NCBI GenBank assembly: GCA_025602915.1
Contig: JAHLJZ010000054.1
Span: 1-64,000 of the forward strand
Length of the DNA stretch: 64,000 nt
From: Paraphysoderma sedebokerense
Lineage: Eukaryota; Blastocladiomycota; Physodermatomycetes; Physodermatales; Physodermataceae
Direction of reading: 5' to 3'
Every line of letters starts with the position of its first letter. The stretch's first letter is position 1. The position numbers were made by a program, and so were the translations under genes. This document shows positions 34,772-48,589 of this stretch, in pieces. A model generated the notes under the pieces. It had not been told where the DNA came from, ran no database searches, and saw only the letters and a program-made list of their open reading frames with translations.

Positions 34772-36484
34772 TTAGACGTTGATGATTCTACTCAAATTCT
34801 GAATTCTATTGAGCAACAAATCTCCCTGTTTAATCACGACTTGATATTGATGGTTTTTAGCATCAGGGCGATTGGTTTCGACTATCCCATTCACTTTGTC
34901 GATAACACAGTTCAGACGACCGGCAGCAATAAATTTGGACAGATCACTGCAGCATAAAAGCGAAATATATCAATACATCTTCATTGAACAAACTTGAAAC
35001 TAAGAATGCGTTTACCTATCGATGAAATCATTGGTAACTCCGAAACTTTGTGCCATTGAATCAATCGTTAATGAGCGGTAAGATTCCAGTAACTGAGCGT
35101 AAGCAATGATTCTCATTTCACGCACGTAGAAGCGATAATGAGCGTTAAAGTAACGATCGTTACGGAGAGTTGGTTCGATAGCGGCTGCAGTTGATCAACA
35201 TGGCAATTTTCAGAATGCTATGACTGACTGAACACCAAACATGACCCAAATGGAAACACAAACGTACCGAGTGATTCAAAGAATTTAGAATATTTACATT
35301 CGTACAGTGATCTCATGTAGTCTTCAAGATTCGGAATTTCATGAATAACTTCGAGAATTTCTGGAGCATCAAGAACCTGACTTACTCATTAGTATTTGAT
35401 CAGTATAAATATTCTTTCAACTCAAATGTTCACCTTCTTCTTAATATCTGGTCTCTTCAAGGAGATCAATGCTGCCAACACAGCATATTTCACAAAATCT
35501 TTGTACTCCATCAATTCAACAGATGTAAACGTTGACAAGGTATCCAGCAACAGGGTGGCTGCGGTGCTGAAGTCGCGAATGGTGAGCCGGTATAAACCTT
35601 CGTACACTTTCAAACGGTTACGACGATCCCAGTCACCTCCTTCCTCGATCAGACTAGAATTGTTTATTTAATATTAAGGCAAAAAATAAATGAATTAAAC
35701 GATTCAGCATAAAAATTACCTCTTTGCTTTCTCTATTTGGCGACTGATTTCGTCGTTATCGGTGAAGAAAAACCCAATACGCATCATCGAAAAGATTATA
35801 TCAATACGATGTCCTAATGTAGGTGTCTTTTCGAATGCGATTCTGTAAGCACTCAGAGCCTTTTCCTATTTTCGAATACGATACACCGTGGACATTCCAC
35901 ATTCGATTAGCAAAAACAAACAGATTATCCCACGCAAACACAAGAAAATGAAGAAACCTTATCCCCAATTTCGGTATAGTATTCAGCTTTTTTTATCAAC
36001 GCATCCGATAGTTCTGTCTCTCCTAAATTCTTTTCAGCATCTTCAATCTTGTCGTCCAGATTTGCTAATTCATCGGTATTAGCTTTCTGCATTCGACTAA
36101 GCAGAGCTTGGTCAACTGGGATTTTCAAGTCTTCACAGATATGAATGTAGTAGGGAGCCATATCTATGCAATAACGTTGAAAGCATTTTCATAACAAATA
36201 AATCAACGAATCGAAAGAGAATTATCGCTGTTAGAATTCATATCCAGAGACCCAAGTCGTGATGACGTATTCGTTCTTGCATCAGGATGTCGCGTTCACA
36301 CCAATACGAGGAGAGGGAAAGAATTGAAGAATCAGAAAGATCACATATATATACTTTTGTCTTGTATCTCTTTCCACAGTTTGTTCTTTGCATCGGTTTG
36401 CGCATCTTTCGGACCCGACTGTAGAATGAATTTGTGTTGCGCGAGGTCAAGGTTTGGGATTTTTGGGATCGGTTCGCCGGCCAT
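34772..36484 (-). CDS. RPN7: 26S proteasome lid subunit Rpn7
   Basis: PCI-domain subunit of the 19S regulatory particle lid. Exon 1 (36355-36484) starts [19 protein letters not shown], and exon 2 begins [18 protein letters not shown]. Helical (TPR-like) repeats follow: [32 protein letters not shown] and [16 protein letters not shown]. The PCI/winged-helix part has [33 protein letters not shown] and [19 protein letters not shown]. The C-terminus [17 protein letters not shown] closes at 34772-34774. About eight exons, expected size ~390 residues as in the family. No anomaly. Confidence 0.94.
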
Positions 36485-36799
36485 GATGATAAGAGTGCAG
36501 TATTATTGGAGAGTGTAACGGTAGAATATGTGCTAAGACGACAAAAGTGGTTATAATGATGTCAAAGTGGAGATAGATGGTAATTTGAATCAGATTCGAG
36601 AAAAGAGGAACAAAGATTCCACTTTCAAGTTTTGGTGAGGCCGAGGCCAACACGACGCTCAGATTCGTACAATATTTATTAATCATCATTATTCCTCCAC
36701 TCATTACAATATAATTCAAACCATCCATGATAAAATTAGACACTAAGTGCATATATTCATAATTTACAAGCTTTCTACGTAATTAATGGTACAGACTTT
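36485..36799. other. Rpn7 5' side and receptor 3' side
   Basis: Contains the Rpn7 promoter and the 3' UTR of the downstream receptor gene. No further gene seen. Confidence 0.35.
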
Positions 36800-39700
36800 C
36801 TAGTGCTTTTTCATGCTCGTTGTCCGAGTAAAACGAGCTTTCATTCCCTGCAATCCTTTTTGAATTTCATAGATCATTCCAACCACAGCTGTGAGTAGAA
36901 ACCCGACGATCACGGTCAATATCATAGCCATTAATGCAGACTTGTAAGTACCCCCTTCGCTTTTATCAACGTAGAACGGCAGTCCCAACGCAAGGACTGC
37001 GATGGACGAAATGTGAGCGAGCAGGTCCAATCTATTCAGTGTCACGTACTTATATGGATTATACTTGAGAATTAATTGAAACGATAACAGCAAGACAGCC
37101 TGATTCAGTATGATCTGCAATCCGGGTTTTCTGTAATTACAAATGATTTATAAATATTTGGTAGTCCAGATTAAGCACTGCATAATTTCAGAAAGAACGC
37201 CAAGAGAACAAACAAGGGGTACCTTGTCAGAAACATGTTGATCATGACCATTATCAGTTTCTGAGAGAGTTGTATCACCGTAAAAAATTGATATTTTCGT
37301 TCGAATAAATTGTCTTGAGTCATTATTTTACTCGACACCCTCCTTAATCTCGCCCAAAATGCATTTGAAGTTGTCGTCTGTGTACTCGCGTACGACATTA
37401 ATGAAAAATAAAGTGGAATTCCCAAAACATAGATGCTACATAAGAGAAATGTTAAATTAAAGCCATTCTGTATCATTTAGGAATGTTGAATACATACCAA
37501 ACAGCAGGGGCAGCAACAAGTAGATCCTGTCGCCACCATTCTTCGTAACATATAAGACTTCGATCTGCGTCTAAGGGATGTAATCAAGATCAGGCTGCTT
37601 TGCGTAGAAAAATTCACAGACATCCTGAAATCAAACCTAAGTAGGACCTCCCGTCATTTTCTAATGTGCAATCGAAAAGCGCCAATGAATTAGTTGCGAC
37701 ATTCATGTAGACAAATAATAGCAGAATGTTGACGATACGAGCGAATCGTACGGGCCGACTGATTTCTTCTGAGTCTATTGTTTTCTGAGAACGCCTGAAA
37801 AAGAAAATCGCAACAATGGGTTCTATAATGACTATAAACGAGCTGATGGCAATCAAGATAAACGGAACGACTAAGGACAACTTGAGCTTTAAACTGAAGT
37901 TTAATGACTCGTTGAATAAGTAACATTCGGGGCTAGCCACATCGATATTGAAATTGATGATGGAAATGGCATTAATAACAGCATGGAATTCTGGTGGCCA
38001 ATCGAGTTGTAATTGACGAAGAATCAGAATCGTTTGCGCGAAGTTAATTGCGATGCTCACAACTCCAAAACTGAATTACAAATGTTAACATGAGTCGTTT
38101 TTCTGCCTGAGAAATGAAAATGTATGTACCTCGGACCATTACCGAATCTATGGGATATCACCAGCACAACTGGGCCAACAACGAATAGACAAAGCGCGAT
38201 CAAGACGATACCAACGATGCTTCTGCCGGAGCATCCAAAACACCTTTCTCCAAGGCGGTAATATCCACTACTGCATTGTCCACACCTAGTGTTATCATAC
38301 CCAATGGAACATTTATTTTCATTGTTGCCAGGGCAAGCCTCAGCCTATTCAGAGAAGATTGGTTATCATTAGGGTTACGGGCAGCGCGGCTTGAAACATC
38401 GACTGAAAATGGAATAATGTACCGGAAAGCAGGGCAAATAAGTAGAGTTTTGATCACTTCTCCAATATCCGAATTGTGGGCGAGGAGGAGCATTGCCGTC
38501 GTGACTGAAAGCTATTATGAGTATACATTGAAAAGCTTAGTTACTGTGAGTGAAATATATACCTGCAAACCGCACCTGTTACGTAGTGAAGCAATGGATT
38601 AGAGATTGTTGCAACGCTGTTGCTCTGATATTGTTAACATACCACCAGGACAAGATTCACAGAAAGAACCGGTATTATTTTTGAAGATATTGTTATACAG
38701 GCCTACAGTCAAGTTTGTTGAGATTACTCCGGGATAATCTATCCTTAAAGAATACGGAAGGCATACCTGGAGGACAGCTTACAGTAAAGACAAAAGTGCA
38801 CTGCTCCGAGTTTGAGCCGTGCGAATCGACAGCAAAAATAGTAAAATTCGGAAACGGAGAACTTCCACCTGCATTTTCTGCTCGGTAAATCAAATCGAGT
38901 GACGTAAATGGTTTGCCTACGGTAATTCGTTCTCCGTGTCTGGAGTACAATCCTCCCTTTGATGGTAAATTCAGCGTATAATAAGTAAGGTTACTATCGT
39001 CGACATCCGCAGCCTTCAGCGCGATCTCACGCACGCCATTTTTATCGGTCAGAAAATCTGGAGGCAAAACGATGTTGGGCGGATCGCAAGAAAATGTAGG
39101 TGCATCATTGACTGAGACGACGGGAAACACCACTCTTTCCGCAAAAGTGATGCCACCAGGAGCTAAATCGGTAACTACAACATTGAATCGCTGATAAAGC
39201 GATAAATCACTTGAGAAGAAGTTCTGTTTCGGGACAAAAACGACCTGGAATGGAGGGCCGATCAGCTCACTTCCTTCCCCAATTGCCAACGAGCTTTTAA
39301 GGCCAGTTTGACGATCAATATGGTATAGGGTTCCATTGATTCGAATGTCGCTTATTTTTACGCTTAATCGGCCGTCCATGTCAAAGTCTCCTATATCGAG
39401 CAAGATGTATTGATCCTGATCTTCGGATGCCGTAATATTCGATACAGAGCTTTTGTTGAAGTACGGTTGATCTAAATATGTGCCGTAATATCGGGTCAAT
39501 TATTCTAATCAAATCAAAATGCAGGCTTGCTAAACGGGTATGATGGACAAGATAACACTTACCATTGACGGGTTTGACGATAATGGTGACAGTTCCATTA
39601 ACTGTTGAATTCAAATTTCCGTCACTCGCAGCGAAATTGAACTTTGTATACGGATTGCCATGTTCATTGGAATCAGGCATAAATAAAATGCTCGAATTCA

Positions 39701-42700
39701 CGGGCATTACTGCCGGCAACTCCTCAATTGACGTCCAGTTTTGAGGATTAACGGACCCATTAACAGTAAAATACAGCCTTCCTTTATTTGGTTGAGACAT
39801 CAACAAGATAGAATTGTTCGGATGTCCAGGAGTGTCAGGAAATTCTGCCGTCAATGATAGGAGCAGAGGAGTATCTTCATCCGTCGTGAGCTCATCAGAC
39901 AGTGGTCTAGGCGGATCAGGGACTGGTAGAATAGTAAGATTCGCCGATTGAATAGTCGATTCTAAATGAAGCCATTAATCAAATCAATATGTTTGCTTCC
40001 TTCGGGTCGTTATAGCTCATATTAACTTACCGGCATTCAATTTATCAACAGCCTTGAAGTAAAAAGTATCGTTGCCGTGGAAGTTGGGAGGAGGGACATA
40101 TAGCACCCGGAATATGGAATCCACCACAAGTGAATAGGATGCGTTGGAGTCAATTAGAGCGCCTCTGGTTCCGAACCGAGTGACTTGATAAAGTGTGCCA
40201 TATGTTGGATCCGATGTTATGAACACCTGAATCGTGTCGTCGGTATTCTCATCGTAGACATGTAACTGAGTGATCAAAAAAGTATCTTCGTCCAAAGTAT
40301 CATTGAATGGAAAGGCTACAGGTGCTATGTTAGGTATCCCAGTTTTGAATTGAGTGTAAGTTGAAGGGTCATTTGATTGCCCGTCAACAATAATTGTGAG
40401 GTTAAAGATCGCGAGCAACGGTAGAGATACATTGGTGAATTCACTGAATACAATTTCGCGTTAAGGGGAATACGTTAATCATATAATTACGAGATAACTT
40501 TCATACCATCGAATATTCCGGTGGGAGCTCCAAACGACACTTGGACAAACATACTGCGTGGTGTCGTTGGTGTCTCTGAAAATGACGCTACGGATGCTTG
40601 TAGCGGGCCCGAAATTTCTTCCTTCGAGGTAAACAATCTGCTCACACAGTATAGATATTTAGAGGAGATTGAAGAATGACAATTCTTTACGCATTTCTTA
40701 CCGGATTTGTTGAAGCAACAGAAGCAGGCACGACACGCGATATCAATGGGACTTCGTAAGAATACTGTATATTGTTTGAATTATTCTGCCCATTAACTCC
40801 CATCATGACCGGTATATTTGCTCCAGCTCCTTCCGGTACTGAGCAGGTAATACGCGCATCGCCCATCTGCTTGATACTAGAGCAATTTCTAGTACCAACG
40901 GTCACCCAGATGTTGTTCGCTGAAGAATCGCATGTCGCATTTGGAAGCAAACAGGGGCCGAAGTTATACCCTCTTGTTGATCGCGAAAAAAATCATTTAG
41001 CGAATGACACAGGCATTCTGAAAAATAGATATGACAACTAACTCCACGGCGATTAAGTTTTGCCCCTCTGTCGTCCCTGTATTGGGTTTTAGCTGTAATA
41101 ACACAGGTGGATCATAAGATACAAGGAAAGACTCTGTAGTGTTGAAAATAAGGCCGAAAGAAACGACCACTGAATGATTGCGCCCGGATCCTTGGAAAAG
41201 ATACTAAGTCAGCCCCATGTGGAAAATAGTCAGCTTGGTTGAAAACAAATACCAGGGGGAGTGGTGCAAATGAGGGTATTGGCAGATTGATGCACAACCG
41301 CCGAACATTCTCTACCGCCAACTGTAACAATAGGTACAAAATTCATGGGCCCAACATTGTTCGCTTGAATCGTGATATTGAATCCACCTTGTTCGCAAGA
41401 CAAATGAACGACAGTCAATATTAACAAGTCTTCGTATCCGGACATTTCAGAAATATGTAGAAACGTACTGCCAGCGCCATTTAACGGACTCACATTGAGC
41501 AAAGCCGGTTCGCCGTGATAAGTAAAATTTGGGGCATTAACTGAAAACGGATAATCAAGATAGTCGAATCTTACAGCAAATTCATATGGACCTTTCCAAG
41601 AAAAAATACGCCATATAGGATTTAGTATTACCTTATGAGAGAAATGAAGTAATCATGCAAACCTCCAGTCCCTTGGGGCACACGAGCGAGAAGAGAAGAG
41701 CCGTTCCACTGAATGTCGGTACAATTCATGACGCCCAGAGTCACTTTAGGTAGTGAACTTAACACAAAGGAAGGTAAATTTTGATTGAAGAGAATTTGGA
41801 CCACTTCTGTAGCTATCACATGGTTAGGGATGATCGTCGAAACTGAAATCTCCACGTAACTAAATTCAACCGCAAAAATCTGTCTCGAGTCAACTGTGTT
41901 GGGCGATATGAAGACCCCCTCAGTCAGTCCAGTAAGCACTACAGAATTCTCCCCAGACACGAAAATTCGACTCATGTTGTCTTGTGCTACCGTGGTGAAA
42001 ATTAACGTGGATTTAAGATCCACCGAAGGACGAAAGTATGACAGTAAGATTTCCGTTTGCCCAAGGCCGAATGAGGCATTCAGGGCAGTGGTGACGCTGG
42101 TGAAGACCCCGCCTGTTGTCGAGACCGCCATATCAGCACGAGGAATGCCGTAAGGAAGCGAGAGAGTGTAAGGAATACTAGAAATCTGAGTGGTGAATCC
42201 AGAATTATTCCGTTTTTGTAGATTCATTTGGCTGCTTCGCGCATGGAAGAATAACGCAGATGTTTCATTTCCAGGTAATGCGGAAATCGGTGCAAAAGAC
42301 ACATCGATAGCGGTTGGATCAAGACTGTAAGATCGTTGAAAACCTAAATCCGACATTCGGTATTCTTCGATGGTCCGACTGGTAGTCAAAATACAGACGA
42401 TTGGAGCGTTATTGCATTGGAATTGGATTGACAATGTTTGTTGCGTGCTGTTAGATATCCACGAGTACGACGAAGTGTTAAAGTGATCCATCTTGGCGAT
42501 GAAAAAACCGGTGTCTCCTTGGGGATCGAGATTAAAGTTGTTAAAAAGACCAAAGTAGATAGAGTCACCAATATGGAGTGTGATTTGTCTGGTAGTCCAA
42601 AATTCATACCCGTTAGCATAAACAGATCAAAAAATTAACTTAGAATGATCGCAGAAACTTACGGATATTCGAGGCCAGCTGCGAAAAACGGAATGTTCTG

Positions 42701-43343
42701 TGTGGGTATGTCAAAATTCTGAAAACTCAACTTTACAGCACCACTGTACTCGTAAATCACTGCTCTATGATTCGGTGTTCCATAATTGAGAACATATTTT
42801 CTACATTATAAGACGGTTGATTATTAGAAAACTTTCGAGGGAAAGCCCACTCGAAATATTGTAGTAGTCAGAAAGCCACATACGCTACAAGCAGTTTGTT
42901 CGTAACATTGTTCCATTTTATGGCGCCAGTACCCGATTCTCTGTAGTAGCCGTACAAAAACACGCCAGGAAAAATTCATCAAGTCGGTTAGTTCCCCAAG
43001 TAATTCAGAAGACCAGTCTTGAACATATACAATTATAAGCGCCGTACCTCCAAGGCGTCCAGCTACCACCACAGAGATTTGAAGTAAGGCCAGCAGAATC
43101 AAGCCCGGCCACAAAACCCAAGGAATTGATACCATAAGTGCCGTATGTAAAGAGTGAGATGCGACAGCGGGAGTCCAAGACATGAATATGAGTTGAATTC
43201 ACCGTCGAGTCAATGATATCCAGGTCGGTCTCTGCGACGTGTAAAGTGGCATTACTTCTGAGTAGCCATGGCGAATATGTGGACGCTGTAGAAAGCGGTA
43301 AAAGGAGGCATAAGAAGAAAAGAAAGTAATGCATCGGCGACAT
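36800..43343 (-). CDS. Large multi-TM receptor-like protein with IPT/TIG, cadherin-like and Cys-rich domains
   Basis: One gene of about 15 or more exons, roughly 1,700-1,900 residues. Start 43341-43343 gives a signal peptide (MHYFLFFLCLLLPLSTAS). Then: an N-terminal beta-rich ectodomain (43.2-41.6 kb; NLCGGSWTPW, PGVFLYGYYRESGTGAIKW); two IPT/TIG-like units ending VGGRECSAV and VGTRNCSSI (41.5-40.7 kb); cadherin/CSPG-like repeats (40.4-38.7 kb; FHGNDTFYFKAVD, FVVSVNDAP-type VVSVNDAPTF); a Cys-rich stalk (NTRCGQCSSGYYRLGERCFGC) at ~38.3-38.2; then about eight TM segments (38.2-36.8). The short cytosolic tail ends TRTTSMKKH. Many N-glycosylation sites. I know this general architecture from oomycetes and other protists, where its function is unknown. 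Several boundaries are approximate. Confidence 0.75.
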
Positions 43344-44553
43344 TTCTTCTTTATGCTAAAAGTAAAAACCAATTCAGATGCACTAATGGAGCAGTCTGGA
43401 ATTTCTATATGTCGACACGCAAAGCGGACAAGAGATTAGCAAAGTAGCAAAACGCAGTCACTGTGACAGACAGAATGAAATATTTTCCAACCCACCTCAG
43501 TCGGTTGACTATATTCTCATCTATGTAAGAAAGGAAAACAGGAGATACATACTAAATAAACAGTGACATCCGTATTGACGTATTCCGTAGATTTTTCCCT
43601 GCATTTTTTCAGATGTTCAAGGGCCGTCTCCCGCTGTCACCACTGTTGAGGCCTTGAGGATATCGCATTAGCATATCAGAAGACCCGAGACAGCTATAGT
43701 GACAGTGCCGAAACCTCCCCCAATCTGAATTATTATTAAAATAACATTCCATAATCCTCTCTGTCATCATCATGTGTCGTTCCGACATCGAGATACGAGA
43801 ACACAGAATTATGGTAGGTTTCCTTGCGCTTTCAATTTTTGGGTGGCGAATTCGAGAAGCTTCAAAACCAAAATTCCGGTAGTACGGTAACTTCGGTACA
43901 CTAATCAATCGATTAGTCATCGAACCGAGAAACATTTTTCGCTTGATGATGATGTGATAATACCTCTTGCCCAAAGTATTTTCCGTTTACCAACTAGCAG
44001 TTCCAATGCAATGAGGTCTTCTGATTAATAGAAGGAACACAGAAATCAGGTGAACATCTGTTACCGTCCGAAACTTCTCTCATGCTGAGCAAATAAGACA
44101 ATCCCTGTCAGAAACTTGGCCGGCATAATAATTCAAAAGAGTGGATCATAGACTATGACTGACTCTACGAGTGTTGGTGCTTCTGAGGAACTATCCAATT
44201 CGTCGCGATTGACTTTGATAGTTCACATGTCCAACACTAAAATGGGTATGACTGACGTATATTGTCAAGATGATATGTTGTCTAATGGTGCTCATGAAAG
44301 TATGAAGGAATGCATGCTATCTACTTGGATTTATTGAAATAAGAATCAACCTCCAAACACGACGGATTATCAGTGGAGGGGTATCTTGTAGCCTTAGATC
44401 AGAAGAGACGCCGTTTTCATGAAAGCGCTTAATGTTATCATTTTTACAATCATTGTATTATCATCAAGTTTTTCCGATTAACGTTTTCAATCTCTAATGG
44501 CTACTTTGCTTACTTTATGTGAATCTTTAATCTCCACCAAGTATGTACCATGA
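43344..44553. other. 1.2 kb without a recognised gene
   Basis: Upstream of the receptor gene and downstream of the ankyrin gene. Open frames at 43609-43974 (minus) and 44155-44337 (plus) lack any recognisable motif or splice context. Confidence 0.4.
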
Positions 44554-47382
44554 TTATCCCTTCTCCTTGCTTCCGAATAAACTAAATGTCACGGAGTTAG
44601 ATTTCTTCACAGTTTTCTTATTACTTTCCCTGCTTTCAACACCTTTTTCATCGACTTCATCTATTCCCCCGATAGACTTTCCCCCAGAACTGTTTGATGA
44701 TGTAAAATCACTATCTGATGTTGAATTTTTTGTTGCATCCTTCTTAGAAAACCCGAAAGACATTGTACTCCTCCTATTCTTTTTCTTTTTCGCCTCTTTG
44801 TTCTTGTTCTTTGCGTCATTAGAAGAGTTGAGAGTCGCTGGTGTTATGGAAGGTGTAAGTGAAGGTAGGTATACCGGTACAGTGTCGGACCTTTTGCGGA
44901 TGTGAAATTTCGCAGGTTGCGGTTGTGGTGATGATGAACGTGTGAATGGTAGACCGTTTTCGGAAACGTTGGAAGAGTTAACCGGAGATGAAGATAGCAC
45001 TAGGCGGATGGCCTCTTGAATGTAAGCTTCCCGTTCGAGTTGCTTTGGCGTAGCAGGAGAGTCAGTGGTGACAGCTGGTGAGCAAAAACAATGGTATGAT
45101 GAATTAGTCTTTACACCGTAATAGTGAGGTTTATATTTCGACCTTACCGAAAAGCTGATCGAGTTCATCGACTGACATTCCAGCCTTCCGCGCAATATCT
45201 GTGACAGTCTCCCCTAGTGCAGTTGCAGCCGACTTGGAGGCTCCCTTTCGTATCAACAGATGCGCTACCTCCATACAGCGATAAGAAACTGCCTCATGCA
45301 GGGCAGTCCTATTAAGAATATAAAAATAAGTAAAAAAACATATATTTGTAATCATATCAGAAAAGACACATACCACCCGTTCTCGCCAGGAGCATCAACC
45401 TCTACTCCCATTGTTAAATATAGCATTACCATGTCAATATTACCCGTCCGAGCGGCAGTATGAATCCCCATCAATCCACTAGAAGGAACCGCGAAAAATT
45501 AGAACTATCGTGAACAAAATTCATCACGAAAATGTACTTACTTCCAATCTCGTTGCGAAAAATTCCCACCGTTCTTCCACAACAATATTGTAATGACTGG
45601 ATCTTGTTGTATAATGAAGGTGTATGCACAATTGGAAATAGTCGTGGAATCCATACTAAACAAGGGGAGAAAAAGTTAACATTCCACTAAAAACAGCCCA
45701 GAACACCTCTCAAATTAAACAAGATACACACCATTTTAGCAATGATTTCACCGCTATTGAGTTTTCCGCAGAGCATGCGACATCCAGCGGGAGAATAACT
45801 TTATCCTGGCTCCATTTTTTGAACCTTGTCAAACTTTCCATTACTCCGGGCACTGTCGTCCCGAACTGTAGTATTGGTGCCGAAGAGAACCCAGGTAGTG
45901 TAGACGTCTGTGACTGCTGTGAAGATGAAAATGAATAGTTCCGTATATACTGCGAATTCTGTTGTAATTTTGGTCGATTTTTTATTTTGAGTTGCTTGTG
46001 TGATAGAAACAAGTCGATTTGAATGCCTATCGACGGATCTGCGCCGTTCTCCAGGAGAAGATTGACAATGTTGTGGTTCCCTTTTCCCATCGTACAGCTT
46101 GCGAGCAGCAGTGGTGTAAGACCGTACCATGTTTGGTTGACGTTGGCTCGCTGAGTGGATGAGTCAGTATCACCCTACAGAATCGATCACGGTAAATCGC
46201 AATAACGACGCACCTTTAACATTGCATTCACCAGATTACTCAAGCCAAATGCTACGGCTAATAAGAAATAACTCGGAAATATAAACTTCGGAGTGTCCGT
46301 TCTTTGAATCGCGGATACCAATACCGGCGCATTGCAATCCGGCGGAAATCCCTTCTCGTATATCCTCAATGCTATGCTTTCTGCTCTTTTCGTTATTGCT
46401 AGTAGAAAAGCTTGATTTGAATCCTCTACTCGCTTCTTTTTCACTGTTTGGGTGGTTAGCTGCTCTACAGACGCCAGCGCCATGTCCAGTCGTTCGTCCT
46501 GTAGCGATAAATTAAGTATATGGAACAGCTCTGTTTCAATATTAGACAATAATGTAGAGTATGAATGCGACGTTGATGCGTAGAAAAGTGACGGAAACAC
46601 CATTGAAAGGAAGTTGTCAGTCGAAGAACTAAACAGTACAGTATTGATCCATGAGCGCTCAAATTATCAAAACACACCTGCGGATGACTTCTGCTTCATC
46701 TTTTTCTTGTTTAAAAATGCACCTATCTTACTCATTGCCGCACTTCCAGATTTGTCCTTTTTATCTAAATTGATGTATACGAGGATGGAATGTTAATGGC
46801 AGGAAAGCGAAAGCGGAGATTTCGCAGACGCAATTAACGACATCTACAAAAAACATTTCAGATGAATTTAATCTGATAACTATACCTTTTTTCAATTTGA
46901 CCAATGGCACTTTCAAGTTGGGATTGAATTTTTGCTCGACTTTGTGTAGATGCAACAGTCGCTTCCTCTGCCTCCGAGGGAATTTATCTTCCAGTTTAAA
47001 GTCTGCCAGAGAGAAGACATCGAAATTTTCACTTAAATAATGTGAGTGGAAATTTCCAATTGACCTGGATGTGGATAATGTGTTTGTTGACGTCGAAGTG
47101 TTGGTTGTTGTGGTCATGGGCAATACGGAGTCGGAATGATGAAGCTCAAGAGTTTTATTTCGAAGAAGGGAAACTTTGGCAAAGTTTACAATGGATGTAT
47201 TTGTGGGTATAGACGATGTTTTAGCGGGAGAAGCGGCCGACGGCAGTTGTTGTGGTGGATGTGACGGGGAATCTAGAAACCAATTGCAGTATGGAGACAC
47301 AAAAGGGTGAGCAGAGACGACCGGAGGGGACGGAAAACAGAGTGAACATACCTTGCTCGTCGACCGGAGCATGGGAGGACAT
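44554..47382 (-). CDS. Ankyrin-repeat protein with disordered Ser/Lys-rich tail
   Basis: Start at 47380-47382: MSSHAPVDEQ, spliced to DSPSHPPQQLPSAAS. A conserved-looking block follows, FHSHYLSENFDVFSLADFK then RRQRKRLLHLHKVEQKFN. The middle holds ankyrin repeats: LTPLLLASCTMGKGNHNIVN, LLENGADPS, GIHTAARTGNIDMVMLYL, TALHEAVSYRCMEVAHLLIR and KGASKSAATALGETVTDIAR. The C-terminal ~170 residues are disordered and charged (KNKNKEAKKKKNRRS) and end SLFGSKEKG. About nine exons, not all boundaries traced. It is probably a cytosolic scaffold; similar ankyrin proteins occur in fungi but I cannot name an orthologue. Confidence 0.8.
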
Positions 47383-48589
47383 AGTTGTCGACAGCTGCGA
47401 GAGAAGTATCTGCTCTGTGTGTGTGGATGCGAAACTTTTGCGTAGGAATTCAGACCGGGGCTAATTGCAGACGCGAGCCAGAATTAGAGTCGGTGAATGA
47501 TGTGAGTGGACGATGCAAAGCGAGGAGAGGGAACTATGCGAAGAGCATCCCATAAGCATATCTGATATATTTTTGGCGCTATATCTATACTCTTTTGCAT
47601 GCTCTCCTCCTAGTGTGTGGTGTAAGTTTGGATAAGCAAAGTTGCTTTCTCTCACTGAAGGAGCTAGGCAAGGTAATTTCAGAAGGAGGTCTGAGGGATG
47701 TCAGGCTGATATATCAATTGGTATTTCGCTATTGCCCTTGCTTATCATCAAATCACCTCACAAAGATACGAAATGCGGGTTTGCCGCTGTACAGGCACAC
47801 TATCACAAGTTGCAGAGAGCGGAGAAAGACGGACCAAAAATACAACGATTGTGCAGTCAAGCATAACTGAGAACCAGATATTCTCGATAACTTACGACAC
47901 TGACTGTATATATATGGATAAAGAAGAAAAAACCCTATTCTAAACGGCAGATCAGGCTCTTGACTGGGTTGTGTAAAAACGCAGTGGAAATCACTGTAAG
48001 GCTTCACAACTTTGGTGAATGATATGCTCTTCTGAGAGTTTGAGTCGCCAGACAAGAATCAAAGATTTTTCATCTTCTCGTGATAAATTATTCGGCTAAA
48101 TAGCTCAGATAAGTATAAACTGGATCATGTGTGTTTGCTTACGGTAAGCTCACGTAAAATCCCTCAGGGAGGCGGATCAACGCTTAAACGGCTATCGCTT
48201 GTCGCCTACAACAATCGATAATTGTTGATTTATAACAAATTCAACCGCACAGTCATTTAGCGGCAACTGGAAGAGGATATCGAAGGTCAATTTCCATAGT
48301 ATATCTTTTGCATGCTTTCAAGAGAAAGGATCTAAGGTTTCGAAATCTTGCTCATTCGCCCATGGTGATTTTCGGCATATTATCTGCTCCTGATTGAGAA
48401 TAGATATGTAATTCATATTGCAGTATTAATATATATACTCTGAAGCGGGCGAGATATCCTCACTGTGGTTCAGGACTGTAGTCGATGAGCGAATGATACA
48501 CCGAAGCAAGCACCCTGGCTAGCATTTTATCTACCTCCATCTTGATTAATGGTCGAGACAAGAACAATCACCGTCGCACTTTACGGACA
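47383..48589. other. 1.2 kb divergent intergenic region
   Basis: Upstream of both the ankyrin gene and the elongase. Overlapping open frames at 47595-47870 do not resemble protein. No RNA gene recognised. Confidence 0.4.

Noticed and set aside
43609-43974. 121-residue open frame on the minus strand
   Set aside because: Composition looks random and no splice context links it to the receptor gene downstream.
47595-47870. Overlapping open frames on both strands
   Set aside because: Neither resembles protein; the two strands are open by chance.
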